Assembly: GCA_003550325.1 (NCBI GenBank) | Contig: QKWP01001981.1 | Location: 31,613-95,612 of the forward strand | Reading direction: 5' to 3' | DNA: 64,000 nt | From: Gigaspora rosea | Taxonomy: Eukaryota > Glomeromycota > Glomeromycetes > Diversisporales > Gigasporaceae | Shown: in pieces, positions 12,307 to 23,235 of the stretch | Layout: every line of letters starts with the position of its first letter | How positions within the stretch are numbered: the stretch's first letter is position 1 | The notes under the pieces: model-generated | Told to the model about the DNA's origin: nothing | Databases searched by the model: none | The model's input: only the letters and a program-made list of their open reading frames with translations | Made by a program: the position numbers and the translations under genes

Positions 12307-13198
12307 CTGGTATTCTTGTTCACTAGCCATTATTTCTAGAAAAACCTTGATACTTTTAGCCTTGACAAAGCTTTGATCTAAGAGCATATAACAGGGACCA
12401 GCAATTATACTTGTTACAAATTATTAACAATTGCTAGTCATACTGGTTGGTCTTATGAGTGGAATCTATAAGTGTTAACCAACTATGTTATTTAAGTTTT
12501 TTTAATTGTTTTAGATGTGTGAATACAATTCCTTTAGTTGGATTGTTAAAGAACATAATAATCTTCAACAAGATATTCTTGTTTCATTAAATAAGATATG
12601 GTCTTTGAAATGTCCAAGTTTAAATTTGAATTTCTAACAAAATAAGCCTCCATGGGCCCCCAAATCTTATTTGGTATTTGTTACTTTTTTGCACTTTAGC
12701 TCATATATACTTGTACCAAGACCTAGCTTAATTGTTGCATATTCTTTCACAGTAGTAGTGATTGCTAGAGGGAAATAATTTTTTACTGATTCTTGTTCAA
12801 CTAAACCTCTAATGGCATTTGATTGTTTTATTATATTGTATTCCAACAAAGAATGTATATGGTTTGGTGAGTTATTATACCATGTTATTTGAACCTTCTT
12901 CAAGGCAACAAATCAAAAAACTTTAATTTTTATATAACATAAGCCAGATGATCATATATTTGTTATTTGGCATTGTTCAGTTAGAATATTTTTCTTTTGT
13001 TGAGTACTTGATATTTGATGCTTTGTAAAATAACAGGCATAGGTCTTGTGAATATCACTATTTACATACTTGTATAAATTCTATTGTGTTCAAATATTCA
13101 AAATCAATAGCCACCAACTATTATTAAATTCCTCTATTGGAACTTCTAAAGTTCTATTTATAAGAGAAAATTACGTTTGTTATCAGGCATGAGACTTG
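12307..13198 (-). pseudogene. MULE transposase pseudogene, copy 2 (partial)
   Basis: Near-duplicate of copy 1 at its left (catalytic Asp motif), continuing rightward into the N-terminal part. The 78-aa ORF at 12903-12667 begins MKKVQITWYNNSPNHIHSLL. Relative to copy 1 it lacks the 11868-12205 interval, so neither copy is complete. The N-terminal ORF has no recognised zinc finger. It is assigned to the MULE gene only because it lies upstream on the same strand. Copy 3 repeats most of this segment. Confidence 0.55.
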
Positions 13199-13254
13199 AT
13201 ATTAGTATAATAACTGAAAAAGAAGCATCTATAGAGAACCCTGAATAATTTATA

Positions 13255-13430
13255 TGAAATCATATTTGAAATTGCTAATAGAGGTCCTTTTTTTAAAAAA
13301 GTTATATTTGAAAATTAGGTATTAGATAAAAAGGATATATTTGAAAACAGCTAATAGACAAAAAAAATATATTTAAATGAATGCTAATAGGTGTAGTTTT
13401 TATAAATCTTATATTTGTAATATGCTAATA
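13255..13430. repeat. Degenerate tandem repeat, about 45-bp unit
   Basis: Four to five units share ATATTTGAAAA followed by GCTAATAGA. The same wording (TTATATTTGAAAAGTGG) occurs inside the 57447-57978 MITE, so the two may share an origin. Confidence 0.55.
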
Positions 13431-13739
13431 AAAAATTCAGGCCATAATAGTGACCCAGTAATTTTATGCAAACCGCTATTAAAGATGTTGAAACAAATTT
13501 TGGTCATGGACTTTTAATCGGCATTCATGGTATGTTAATATTTATATACACTGGTCGAAATTTTTTAATATGATAGGCCGATATTGAGAAGATTATAGGC
13601 AATATGTAACAAACCAAACATTATAAAATCGGGTAAAAGATATTCGGCTAATTAATATAACTATATAAATATCTGCCATCCGATATCTTGTTGACATATT
13701 AATTTTTTAAAATATAAACCAAAAAAAGGCCGATATTAT

Positions 13740-13740
13740 N
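13740..13740. other. Assembly join (single N)
   Basis: Sits 190 bp inside the left CACTA end. What follows is a second version of MULE sequence already seen at 12430, not CACTA DNA. Confidence 0.75.
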
Positions 13741-14521
13741 TAAAGGATGAACAAGTGCTAGTCATACTGGTTGGTCTTATAAGTGGAATCTATAAGTGTT
13801 AACCAACTATGTTATTTAAGTTTTTTTAATTGTTTAGATGTGTGAATACAATTCCTTTAGTTGGATTGTTAAAGAACATGATAATCTTCAACAAGATATT
13901 CTTGTTTCATTAAATAAGATATGGTCTTTGAAATGTCCAAGTTTAAATTCGAATTTCTAACAAAATAAGCCTCCATGAGCCCCCAAACCTTACTTGGTAT
14001 TTGTTACTTTTTTGCACTTTAGCTCATATATACTTGTACCAAGATCTAGCTTAATTGTTGCATATTCTTTCACAGTAGTAGTGATTGCTAGAGAGAAATA
14101 ATTTTTGACTGATTCTTGTTCAACTAAACCTCTAATGGCATTTGATTGTTTTATTATATTGTATTCCAACAAAGAATATATATGGTTTGGTGAGTTATTA
14201 TACCATGTTATTTGAACCTTCTTCAAGGCAACAAATCAAAAAACTTTAATTTTTATATAACATAAGCCAGATAGTCATATATTTGTTATTTGGCATTGTT
14301 CAGTTGGAATATTTTTCTTTTGTCGAGTACTTGATATTTGATGCTTTGTAAAATAACAGGCATAGGTCTTGTGAATATCACTATTTACATACTTGTATGA
14401 ATTCTATTGTGTTCAAATATTCAAAATCAATAGCCACTAATTATTATTAAATTCCTCTATTGGAACTTCTAAAGTTCTATTTATAAGAGAAAATTACATT
14501 TGTTATCAGGCATGAGACTTG
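13741..14521 (-). pseudogene. MULE transposase pseudogene, copy 3 (partial)
   Basis: Repeats 12422-13198 with about 97 percent identity by eye, including the catalytic Asp motif region and the 78-aa N-terminal ORF (14226-13990, MKKVQITWYNNSPNHIYSLL). The duplication stops abruptly at CATGAGACTTG (14521). It starts immediately after the N at 13740, so it may be the same locus assembled twice rather than a real third copy. Confidence 0.55.
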
Positions 14522-14573
14522 AAGCAGCAGGAAGAGCGAGCAGACCAAAGTGAAAAAAATATACACCCGGTTA

Positions 14574-14860
14574 CGTACTCTTCCGCCTATTGGGCCTTAA
14601 TATCATATATAAAAAATGATATATTTTTTGTTATCCTACTTGGTCTTAAAATCGGGCTAGAAAATCTATATGATGGTGTTAATTTTTATATACCAGAAAT
14701 GCTCTTTAACACCTTCTACTCATTAAGATCGCTAATTTGTTTTTAACGTATTCTTCCGCCTATTGGGCCTTAATATTATATATAAAAAATGATATATTTT
14801 TGTTATTCTACTTGGTCTTAACATCGGGCTAGAAAGTCTATATGATAGTGTTAATTTTTA
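14574..14860. repeat. 115-bp direct repeat pair
   Basis: CGTACTCTTCCGCCTATTGG at 14574 through GTTAATTTTTA near 14690 recurs at 14747-14860 with few changes. A 55-bp spacer lies between. No ORF is supported. Confidence 0.6.
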
Positions 14861-14949
14861 TTGCTTTAACACATAATAATCTAATGAAAAAATGTCTGCC
14901 CGGTTAAAAAATTTTCACCTATTTTTTACTCCAAAAAAACAGGATAAAA

Positions 14950-15222
14950 TTACGAGAAGATAGTTGCTCTCTCCCGAAGCCTATTAATATATTGGGTTAC
15001 ATAGTATCCACTAGCATGTTTTCTGCAAAGACCGGGTTCAGAGCTAGTCGGCTTGCTACAAACCTTGCAAGGAAAATGCTTCCTAGCTTTTCAATGTTCA
15101 TGGCACCCTTCAGGTCAACGGCAGGTACTCCTACAGATATTTCCAGACCTGAGTAAATAGTTGCAAAAATATTCACCACACTTTTTTGAGCCAGCTTGCT
15201 TGCAAAAATATTCGTCTACCAT
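14950..15222 (-). pseudogene. Small Cys/His-rich protein with two in-frame TGA
   Basis: From ATG at 15222 the frame runs 90 codons to TAA at 14950-14952. It reads MVDEYFCKQAGSKKCGEYFC, then SGNICRSTC, PEGCHEH, FPCKVCSKPTSSEPGLC, and RKHASGYYVTQYINRLRE. Nine Cys and four His in CxxC-like spacing suggest a zinc-binding module. Two TGA codons (at residues 36 and 44) interrupt it. I do not know the family. It starts 80 bp from, and divergent to, the ORF at 15303, which suggests a shared promoter. In-frame ATG choice is supported by the Cys-rich content starting at once. Confidence 0.55.
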
Positions 15223-15302
15223 AGTAATAAGAAACAAATATTTTTATTTTAAACAAAAGTTTTTGCTATATTAATACAAACGACATTCAATACTTATACA
15301 AA

Positions 15303-15662
15303 ATGGTCAACTATAAAGATATCGAATCAGCATTAGTTGAGGTAATCAAAGTAGCATATAGTCAAGGCAAGAAAAAATATGACAAAATGGGATTGACATA
15401 TGTGGGTTATTTAAAAATAATGCGACGTAAAAGAGATCCAGATGATCATTGCAGATATGTAGCAAAGCAACGAGCTCCAAATGAAGAAGCCTATAATGAA
15501 AGAATGGCGGATTTCAAAGACTGGTATAATGAAGAAGTGTATCAGAGTCTTGAAAAATTATATAAATTATATTTCTTATTTGCGAACCAAGAAGAGGTTA
15601 TACATAAAAGGTCTACAGAAGAAGTAAATGAAATACTTAAACTTCATGAATTAGAAATTTAA
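15303..15662 (+). CDS. 119-aa hypothetical protein of the integrase cluster
   Basis: Intact ORF from ATG 15303 (context AAAATGGTC) to TAA 15660-15662. It is charged and probably all-helical: MVNYKDIESALVEVIKVAYS, then KKKYDKMGLTYVGYLKIM, ending in a Leu/Glu-rich helix (STEEVNEILKLHELEI). No signal peptide, membrane segment or known motif is seen. It is head-to-head with the Cys/His-rich ORF (80 bp) and tail-to-tail with the integrase (64 bp). The tight, alternating packing implies it belongs to the same mobile element. Function unknown. The shared layout suggests a structural or accessory role, but that is only inference. Confidence 0.6.
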   Translation: MVNYKDIESALVEVIKVAYSQGKKKYDKMGLTYVGYLKIMRRKRDPDDHCRYVAKQRAPNEEAYNERMADFKDWYNEEVYQSLEKLYKLYFLFANQEEVIHKRSTEEVNEILKLHELEI

Positions 15663-15726
15663 TTTATAAAAGACGAGGAACACCAACTTGAAGCATTCCA
15701 CGAACATCTTTCATATCATAAAATTT

Positions 15727-16833
15727 TTAATTTGTAAGCACCCACTGGGGTGGTAATTCCGTGTCAGAAGGAATAACTTGGAGTTCTTCTCTAACAAAAG
15801 ACCGCTTCGGTCTATTGCCATCATTATCTTTTAGCCAATATAATATAGGCTGATTTTTTTGTACCAAAGCTTCACGGATAAAATAAATCTGAGGAGACCA
15901 ATTCATATCAGTCGCTCGCATATGCCCACCTTCTAGCTCACCCGGTTCAAGTAAATATCTTACAAGAGAATTATAAGATAGCTTGGATTCATCAAAGCCC
16001 ATGGGCCCATTGTGTAACTTAGAAGATGTTGAAATAATCTGATTCATTTTTATGGCTTTTGCCGGAGCCATGCCAATTAATCTAGTTACCGAATTATTAA
16101 GGTTATCAATAATTATATAAAGATTTTTAACCCAAGCTCTCGATCTCTTAGATATAGGTAACAATAAATCAGCAGCATCCTGTAACCGAAACAATTTTTC
16201 AGCTAAAGTACGATTAAATCTTTCAACAATACCTTGGCTTCTATAAGACGTGCCAACCTTAATTTTAACATTATATTTTTCCATTAATTCTTTACAATCA
16301 GATTTAAATTCAGAACCAGGATCGACCATTAATAATTTAGGCCAAATAAGAGGGCACTTGGAATTACTATAAACTTTCTTAAAGGCCTTGGCCACAGAAT
16401 AAGCTGACCTATCAGCTAAAGGAACCGGCCACTTAAATCGTGAAGCCATATCAACTATACATAAGCAATATTTATAAGTTATATTATTAATTCGGTCATG
16501 GGGCATATAAAGAATATCTGCTTGATAGCATTCATTAGGAACTTGTATACTATTAAAAGAGGCTCTAGGAATAAATCTTGGCTGGGGTTTATGAATCTGA
16601 TATAAAGCCTTTTTTCAAGCCAATTACACACCTCATCTATAGAAAAATCATATCTAGCTTTTAAAGAAGCTTCATACAATTTTTTCACAGTTCTTTGATA
16701 TCCATTAGGATAGTAATAAATTTTACGCAAGACAATAGATATATCTAGTTCACGAAAATTTCCAGAATCTATTTGTATTATAGGAATAGACAACATTTTT
16801 GAGCCGGCTTGCTCAGTCCATTGATCTACGATC
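15727..16833 (-). pseudogene. DDE integrase (retroviral-type core), one frameshift
   Basis: The rve core lies in the 259-codon ORF 16506-15727. It has CLCIVDMASRF (first Asp), LMVDPGSEFK (second Asp), and GIVERFNRTLAEKLF (catalytic Glu), then a C-terminal tail with NWSPQIYFIREALVQ and KRSFVREELQVIP ending PPQWVLTN. The N-terminal part is in another frame (16833-16479: VDQWTEQAGSK, NGYQRTVKKLYEASLKARYD, VCNWLEK). It rejoins the core frame as YQIHKPQPRFIPRASF through a frameshift near 16610. All three catalytic acidic residues are present. No reverse transcriptase, RNase H or gag sequence is nearby, so this is not an LTR-retrotransposon fragment by context. Polinton- or Ginger-type DNA elements use such integrases. 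Head-to-head with the coiled-coil ORF 60 bp away. Confidence 0.75.
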
Positions 16834-16892
16834 TGTGGGACAAAATATATTTTTAAAAAAACAGATAACTATCTTTTCTTTTTTTCGAATTT

Positions 16893-17168
16893 ATGAGAAA
16901 AAAAGGGAAAAAAATGGGGGAAAGAATCGAGCAATTTAAAGGTGCCTTATTAGCTATACAAGATCGAATCAGCAAATTTCAACAGGATCTTATCTCAAAA
17001 GAGGATTATATTAATTACCTTGAAAAAGAAATCTTAATTCGTGATAAGGACCTAGATCCATTGCGATTAGAAATTTCTAATCTTAAAGAAAAGTTAGAAA
17101 AGGCACTACAAAATTCTGAGAGCCAAGAAAAGTACATTGATTATATAGAAAAGCGGTTAGCAATTTTC
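16893..17168 (+). CDS. Coiled-coil protein, 3' end lost at assembly N
   Basis: ORF from ATG 16893 (or the better-placed ATG 16914, MGERIEQF) stays open to the N at 17169. The product is a continuous amphipathic helix: AIQDRISKFQQDL, NYLEKEILIRDKDL, ISNLKEKLEKALQNS, YIDYIEKRLAIF, with heptad spacing of I/L. The ORF is divergent from the integrase. After the N the sequence belongs to the Tnp2 gene on the other strand, so the true C-terminus is unknown. No named family is recognised. Confidence 0.5.
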
Positions 17169-17169
17169 N
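17169..17169. other. Assembly join (single N)
   Basis: Cuts two genes at once: the coiled-coil ORF from the left and the Tnp2 transposase from the right, each truncated exactly at the N. Confidence 0.8.
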
Positions 17170-18906
17170 ATGGCATTTTACTAAATAACTTGCATGACCG
17201 CATATTTTTCTTGCAGCAGGAACATCATTAGCCGATAAAATAAGTACAGCGTATATCTTGCGTCCTTCTTTATATTCAAATGTTGATGGTAATTCTATAC
17301 CAGAAGAAAATTCAATTAACTCCTCGACGATTGGAGCAAGATAATGATTTATTTGATGTTTACTAGGCTCATTTGGACCAGGGATAATACCTAATGTTAA
17401 AATATTGTTTGGTTTGAATCGTTCTTCACGTGGTAAATTACATAAAACTCCATAAATTACCCCAGTACTATGAATTGTATAATCGAATGGTTGAAACCAG
17501 TCAATATTCATAGCTAAGCCGATATGGCTATCAAGTGTATCATTTGTAAAAAATGGCGTAGGATCATCAGGATTTATAGCGAAATTTTTCCAGATATTAC
17601 CCTCATATATGTCTGAGAAAATTGCATTTGGGACATTTCTATTTCTAGAATGCCGTAACATCACCTCAAATCCTGGCCGCTGATACATCATATAAAGTTG
17701 CTGCTTTATACTTCCAACTGGGTAAAGCTTTAATGCTCGTAATAAAGTTCCTTCATTTGTTTTTATTATCTCTGCTAATGGTTCATTACATGCCGATCGT
17801 CGTGATTCTGATCTATGATTAGGATATTCAACATATGTACACATTTTGCATGCTGGTTGATTTTCCTCTGAATAATTTTTGACTTCTAATAGATCATAAA
17901 GTTTATGACACTTCAGGCATGCAACATATTTTTTATATTTAGTTAAGATACCTAAAGACGATTTTGTTGTGGTCAGAGAAGTAGGAAACTTATCGGCTTC
18001 ATTTATTTTGAAATGTACAAGTATAATTCGAAGAAATTTAATTAATGTTTCTGTACCAACATCGGATACATTGAAACGTTGCTGATATTTCATTATCCAT
18101 ACGATGATCCAATCATGCGAATTATCATCGAAAGTAAACGGTGGATCAAAAACTTCAGGATCGATTTCTGGCGGAATAAAATTAACAGGTTCACGGCTTG
18201 CTTGCGAAGATTCACTTGCAGAATCACTTGAAGAAGAACTACTTGAGGAAGAAGCATCATCAGGCTCTTCTTTCTGAATTATCATAATTTCATCATCATC
18301 TGATGGTTGATATATATCAAATGGCGATGATTCTTCTAAAGCTTCATCAATGTTCATCTCTTCATCATCGATGGGTGAAGGCATCCGAAATTTTGCTTTA
18401 CCCGATTTTCTGGAGATTGGCGACTGTTCAATAAAATCATCTTCTAGAAATAAACTTATAGATTCAGTACTCGAGTTTGTATTATCATCTTCGTCACTGG
18501 CTGTTCTATCTTCTTTGGAACTATTGTTATCCGATGCATTGTTATCCGAACCACTATCATCAGAATCACTGTTATCCGAACCACTATCGTCAGAATCATT
18601 GTTATCCGAACCATTATCATCAGAATCATTGTTATCCGAACCATTATCATCAGAATCATCGTTATTTGAATCTTCACTTCCTGAACTAGCACGTTTTGGA
18701 AATTCTGGCAGTGGTTCTTCTCTATGTTTATACTTTACCGTGGACGATTGCTTGGTGATCCTACTAGATTGACCAATTTCGGGTAAGGCCATATGGGATT
18801 GCTGTGTTCGTGGATCGACATATTTCCCTTGACATTTCGGGCACTTACATACTACTTTTTTTGTTTTGCGTACATATTTTCCTGAACTCTCTTCGGATGA
18901 CGACAT
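17170..18906 (-). CDS. Tnp2-type (CACTA) transposase, C-terminus cut by assembly N
   Basis: Start chosen at ATG 18906 (MSSSEESSGKY) rather than 18975, because the longer start adds only low-complexity Lys/Asn residues. Order: an N-terminal zinc-binding-like motif CKCPKCQGKYVDPRTQQSH; a low-complexity acidic tract of about ten-residue Asp/Ser/Asn repeats (18530-18670); more Ser/Asp-rich sequence; a CxxC..CxxC pair (ACLKCHKLYD, QPACKMCTY); then the Tnp2 core with MNIDWFQPFDYTIHSTGVIY, NLPREERFKPNNIL, GIIPGPNEPSKHQINHYLAP and NDVPAARKICGHASY. This region is typical of the transposase family tnp2 domain, and its NIDWF Asp is probably catalytic. The reading frame is open for 579 codons. The remainder, including the distal catalytic part, is lost at 17169. 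It acts in the nucleus, cutting the CACTA ends. Confidence 0.8.
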
Positions 18907-18975
18907 TATTATTTTACTATTATGGTTTTTATATTGGGTAAAATGCGTATTGATTTTTTTGCAAGATTTTTGCAA

Positions 18976-20559
18976 GAAAATTTATGCTGCAATTGACGTC
19001 TTAAATACTTTTTCGAAATAAATCGGCCCTATATATATAAACAATTCAAGAATTTATGCATATCATAGATTTAAATTACTGATCACTAATTAAATCATCG
19101 GAATTAATTTTCCTTGTAATATATAATACAGTATAAATAAAACACGGAAACGATTCATTCAATCAATTCTCTTCAGAACGCGTTTATTTTTTTCTTCCCG
19201 GAACACGTCAATTTCTTCTTTTTTTTTAAAAAAAAAAAAATAAAACACAAATATCTTCGTACAACATTATAAAAAGCATTATACAAATATAGTAATATTA
19301 TGAGTACAGAAAGACTATCGATGATACGCATAGAATTCTTCGAATATTAACTGTTCACTAAATATCTTCTCAAGAGAAAAACAGTTGAAAAACTTAAAGG
19401 TTGCGTCAAGATAAACACGAAACATTTAACAAAGTAAACTTTTATATACGAACAGTAGAAGATATAAGTAGAATTCTTAGAATACTTACAACTTAGACCG
19501 CATAAAGATTTCAAATGAAACAAAACTCTTCGGAAAGTTAAAGATAAACGTGTTATAACCATAACAAGGAAAAATAAACTTAATCACAAGAGCCGATATT
19601 CTACAAAATGTATATACCAAGTTTTTCACTCATATCATTGCTATAATGAACATATCTTCTCAAATGAAATCTTTTTTTTTGAAAAAATAGTACCAATTTT
19701 CGATTATTTCGTCTAACTAAAACTATTCGCGTATCTTCCTAGAAAAAGGTAAAATTATTTTCCTTTGCGTATCTTCCTAGTCAAAAATTAATGCGTTTGT
19801 CTTTTACCTAAATATATTATAGAATTATACTACGTACGTATATAATGCATGCAACATTAAAATTTTATCCGAATACGGAAAACAATGTCAAACATTTATA
19901 ATCATGCATTAGAATGCAAACAATACCGAACCCTGATAATCATGTGACAATCAGATTGGTGCATTGTCCAAGCGAAAGGTACATTATTTTAATGTAATCA
20001 TTATTTATTTAATGATATTTAAGTGATATTAATTTAATATATATATAATGTTCAATTTTCTATTCGAGTACAGAAGAATTCCAAGGAATAATGCAGAATA
20101 TGTGATAATTTGGTTATTGATAATTTCTTTCGCATATCTTCCTATTATAACGATATTAATATAATGGTTTAATTTATTTTTATTCGAGTACGGAAAAACT
20201 TCGGATCGAGTATTTATTAAGTTCGTTCGTATATCTTCCTAATGAAGTAATTTTTAAATGATATTATAGCGATATTAATATATTTTATTTTCAGCGAAAG
20301 GTAAATTAATATTATATGCAGCTTTATTAATAAATTTTAATTATCAGGAGACATAAGACAGATAATACAGATAATAGAAGATAATTACCATATAGCTATC
20401 GAACTTATAAAAAGGATGGTATCTTTCCTAGAAAATTTCGTTGTCGATTTCAATTCAATATCTCATCCTAAAATTACTTTTCGCAACTAAATCAATCCTC
20501 TTTCACCTTTTTTTTACCTTAAAATTTTTTCTCATTAATTTTTTCGATTTCAATGTACA
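18976..20559. promoter_or_regulatory. Divergent intergenic region of the CACTA element
   Basis: This 1.6 kb separates the two divergent CACTA genes and should hold both promoters. It contains dispersed copies of CGTATCTTCCTA (19731, 19768 and variants near 20130 and 20230), ATTCGAGTACRGAA (20062, 20184) and GCGATATTAAT. No ORF is supported. A plausible TATA-like CTTATAAAAAGG lies at 20403-20414, about 150 bp before the ATG at 20560. The repeated motifs could be transposase or regulator binding sites; this is inference. Confidence 0.4.
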
Positions 20560-22846
20560 ATGGGAAAAAAAGAAAAGCAACTTCCCAAGGCTGAAAGCAG
20601 CAAGATGGCAAAGAAAAGAGCACGCAAACATAAGAAGCAAAAATGTAAGATTTCGATAAGCCGATATAGTAATTTATTAATAATCAATTAATTATTAACT
20701 TTATATTTTTAGTAGACGCAAAGGTGATCACTGCAGCAATTGCGGGAGCAATCGCCGCTGTTCAAGACAAGGGGAAGAGGAAGCAAATAGAACCTGAACC
20801 ACCATAAAGCTCTAGTTCTAGTAGTGCAGGCACTACTAGTAGTGATGATGAGAGAGGAAGATCAAGGAGAGGAAGTATCAGTAGCAGAAGCAGTAGTCGT
20901 TCCAGCAGCAGCAGTAGCAGTAGCAGCAGCAGCAGCAGTAGCAGTAGTAGCAGTTCTGAGAGTAATCGTCCTCCGAGACCACTAACAAAAGAGCAATCGT
21001 CCCATCTTCGGGTAAATATATTATTGCCTTCTCATGTCTTTTATGAATAGATTTACTTTATATTTTTAATTTTTATTTTATATTATTTTTTTTGCAGGCC
21101 GAAATTAAAATCTTGATAGAAGGCGGAAAGCTATCGGCCCAAAAACCAGATCCTAACAAAAATTGGTCTTGGCAAACAAAGAATATCCGGAACAATTTAA
21201 TCCCATCAATAATAAAAAATTTGCCCAGATACAAACAACATTCGGGTGCTATCGAAACTATATTGAAATCATATCACAAGACGCAGAGGCGTACTTCAGC
21301 AATAAACTCAGATCCAGCCCTAAAAGCATACAATCGTGCACACATTGGGAAAAACAGTAAGGTGAACGAGATAATAACAATTTTTTTTCTTTGTTTCATA
21401 TAAATTTTTTAATTTATCATTTTTATTCATTTTTATAAAATAATTTAGAAAAGAAGAAGGAGGCGTAAGGCATTATCATTCTTGATGAGTGCTGGAAATA
21501 AGGGTATTGGTCTGTACCCACAGGAAGATTTGGAGCGGTTTACGACAAGTCAAGGCGGAAACGCTTATTTTTTCTGGGGAAGAATGGGTGCCAGATGAGG
21601 AAGCGACTGAAAGGGGCGGGAGGGATGGGCAAAAAATAAAAAAATTAATATGCGTGAAAAAATGGTGGCGCGGACCTTATTTAAGTCAAATATATTATAG
21701 TAATGCTAAGTTACAATTAAATTAATAATGTATAGTCCTAATACAATACGTATTATTTAGTTGAAACAGCTATTTCATAAAAGGATCGATCCGGTTGTGA
21801 AACAGCTGCAGTCTAAGAACAATAGAATAATTCCACGCCATTATGGTGAGAAGATTGATAGGGAAGATGTACCACCACCAGATTGTCCAAGTTGGGCATT
21901 ATCCGCCGAAGCCCGAGAACTATATAATATCCCGGATCCTGACTTTGATCCCGAACTATTAAGTGGGCAAGAAGATTCACGAAAAAAAAAGAAAAGGAAA
22001 GGTGGGGATAGGCACAAGAAACGAAAGAGAAGTCATACGGCTGAGACAGAAACTGAAGAACGAGCAAGTGAAACAGGTGTAAAAAGGGGAAGAGTGGATG
22101 ATGATGATAAAGTTGTATTATATGAAAGAAGAAAACCTAGAAGATCAGCAGCGTCCTCAAAAGCACCAACACCAAAATCAGCAATATCCAGATCAGTAAC
22201 ACACTCAAAACCGGCAACACCCACATCCTCAAAACCGCCAACACCCACATCATCAAAACCGCCAACACCCACATCATCAAAACCAGAAACACCCACATCA
22301 TCAAAACCGGAAACACCCACATCATCAAAAACACCTATAACATCAGAAAAAACACCTAAAACATCAGAAACAACAACAGCTACAAATAAACCATCATCAT
22401 CAATGGAAGCAATAGCAGCAGCAGAAGCCTTAATATCAAAAATACCACCAACATCATCAACGTCAGCAGCCTCCTCAACATCAACACCGGTACCACCAGC
22501 AAAAATAACATTACAATTCGCCCGAGGCTCTTCCAAAAAACCAAGTAAACTGCCATCAGAAGATGATGCGTTAGTATTTAGAGATGAAGGAGTTGAAGCT
22601 GAGGATGGAGGTGACGATGGAGGTGACGATGGAGGTGAGGATGGAGGTGAGGACGAAAATGAAAGTGAAGGTGAAAGTGTGGTTAGTGCAGAAGCTAGTG
22701 AAAAAGTGGAAAAAGGAAAACGAAAACTGGAAGATTATGAGGACAATGAAGGTGAAGGTTGGGTTGAAAGTAAAAAAAGGAAAAAAGGGTCGCAAAAAAA
22801 GAAAGATGATAAAAAGAAAGCGAAAAGATCGAAAAGAAGGCGATAA
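20560..22846 (+). pseudogene. Second CACTA gene (Lys/Ser-rich, multi-exon), broken
   Basis: Exon 1 20560-20644 (MGKKEKQLPKAESSK, very basic). Intron 20645-20712. Exon 2 20713-21011, with KVITAAIAGAIAAVQDKGK, a TAA stop at 20805-20807, then a long AGC-repeat Ser tract (20865-20960). Intron 21012-21097. Exon 3 from 21098 (AEIKILIEGGKLSAQKPDPN) with a frameshift near 21178 into EYPEQFNPINNKKFAQIQTT. Intron to 21448. Exon 4 RKALSFLMSAGNKGIGLYPQ, shifting frame near 21550 into SGEEWVPDEEATERGG and ICVKKWWRGPYLSQ. Last exon, starting near 21761, LKQLFHKRIDPVVKQL to a stop at 22844-22846, with a Pro/Thr/Ser 24-nt coding minisatellite (22190-22340), an acidic Gly/Asp tract and a Lys/Arg tail resembling a nuclear signal. 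No known domain. Being the second gene of a CACTA element, it may play the TnpA (end-binding) role; inference only. Confidence 0.65.
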
Positions 22847-23031
22847 ATTAGATTTTTGTTAGATTTATCTGTTATTGTGTTTTTTAATTTTAAAATAGTG
22901 TTTTTATCGGAATATAATAAAATTTAATAAATAATCAGTAAAATAATATAAATATCAGCCAATCGGCCAATGTGTATATAAATGTAATCAGTAAACAGTT
23001 AAATAGCAAAATTATACAAATATCATCAACT

Positions 23032-23123
23032 ATCGCCTTCGGTGATAGCAGACCGATAGACTATAGACTCAAATATTCGGTTTAAACCTAAAACCTATCG
23101 GTCTGCTATCACCAAAGGCGATA
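23032..23123. repeat. 28-bp-arm hairpin in CACTA subterminal DNA
   Basis: ATCGCCTTCGGTGATAGCAG continues to ACCGATAG, and is mirrored after about 35 bases by CTATCGGTCTGCTATCACCA ending AAGGCGAT, with one mismatch. Lies between the second gene's stop and the right CACTA end. Confidence 0.7.
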
Positions 23124-23235
23124 TTTTATTAATAATAAAAAGATGATATATAATATCGGTAAAATATACTTTAAATTTTAGGAACCGATTACTATGAATT
23201 TTATAAATATATAACTAATCATATTAAAAATCGCT

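Noticed and set aside
13441-13548. Left flank of the CACTA element as the missing 5' part of the polymerase gene
   Set aside because: A short readable stretch (AIKDVETNFGHGLLIG) exists, but its frame does not join that of 23726 after removal of the element, and the Ns make linkage doubtful.
14997-15179. 60-aa ORF MVNIFATIYSGLEISV..
   Set aside because: Shifted frame of the Cys/His-rich reading, whose CxxC spacing is far more protein-like.
18350-18772. 140-aa plus-strand Ser/Leu-repeat ORF
   Set aside because: Antisense shadow of the Asp/Ser/Asn repeat tract of the Tnp2 transposase.
22033-22536. 167-aa minus-strand Val/Asp-rich ORF
   Set aside because: Antisense of the Pro/Thr/Ser coding minisatellite of the second CACTA gene.
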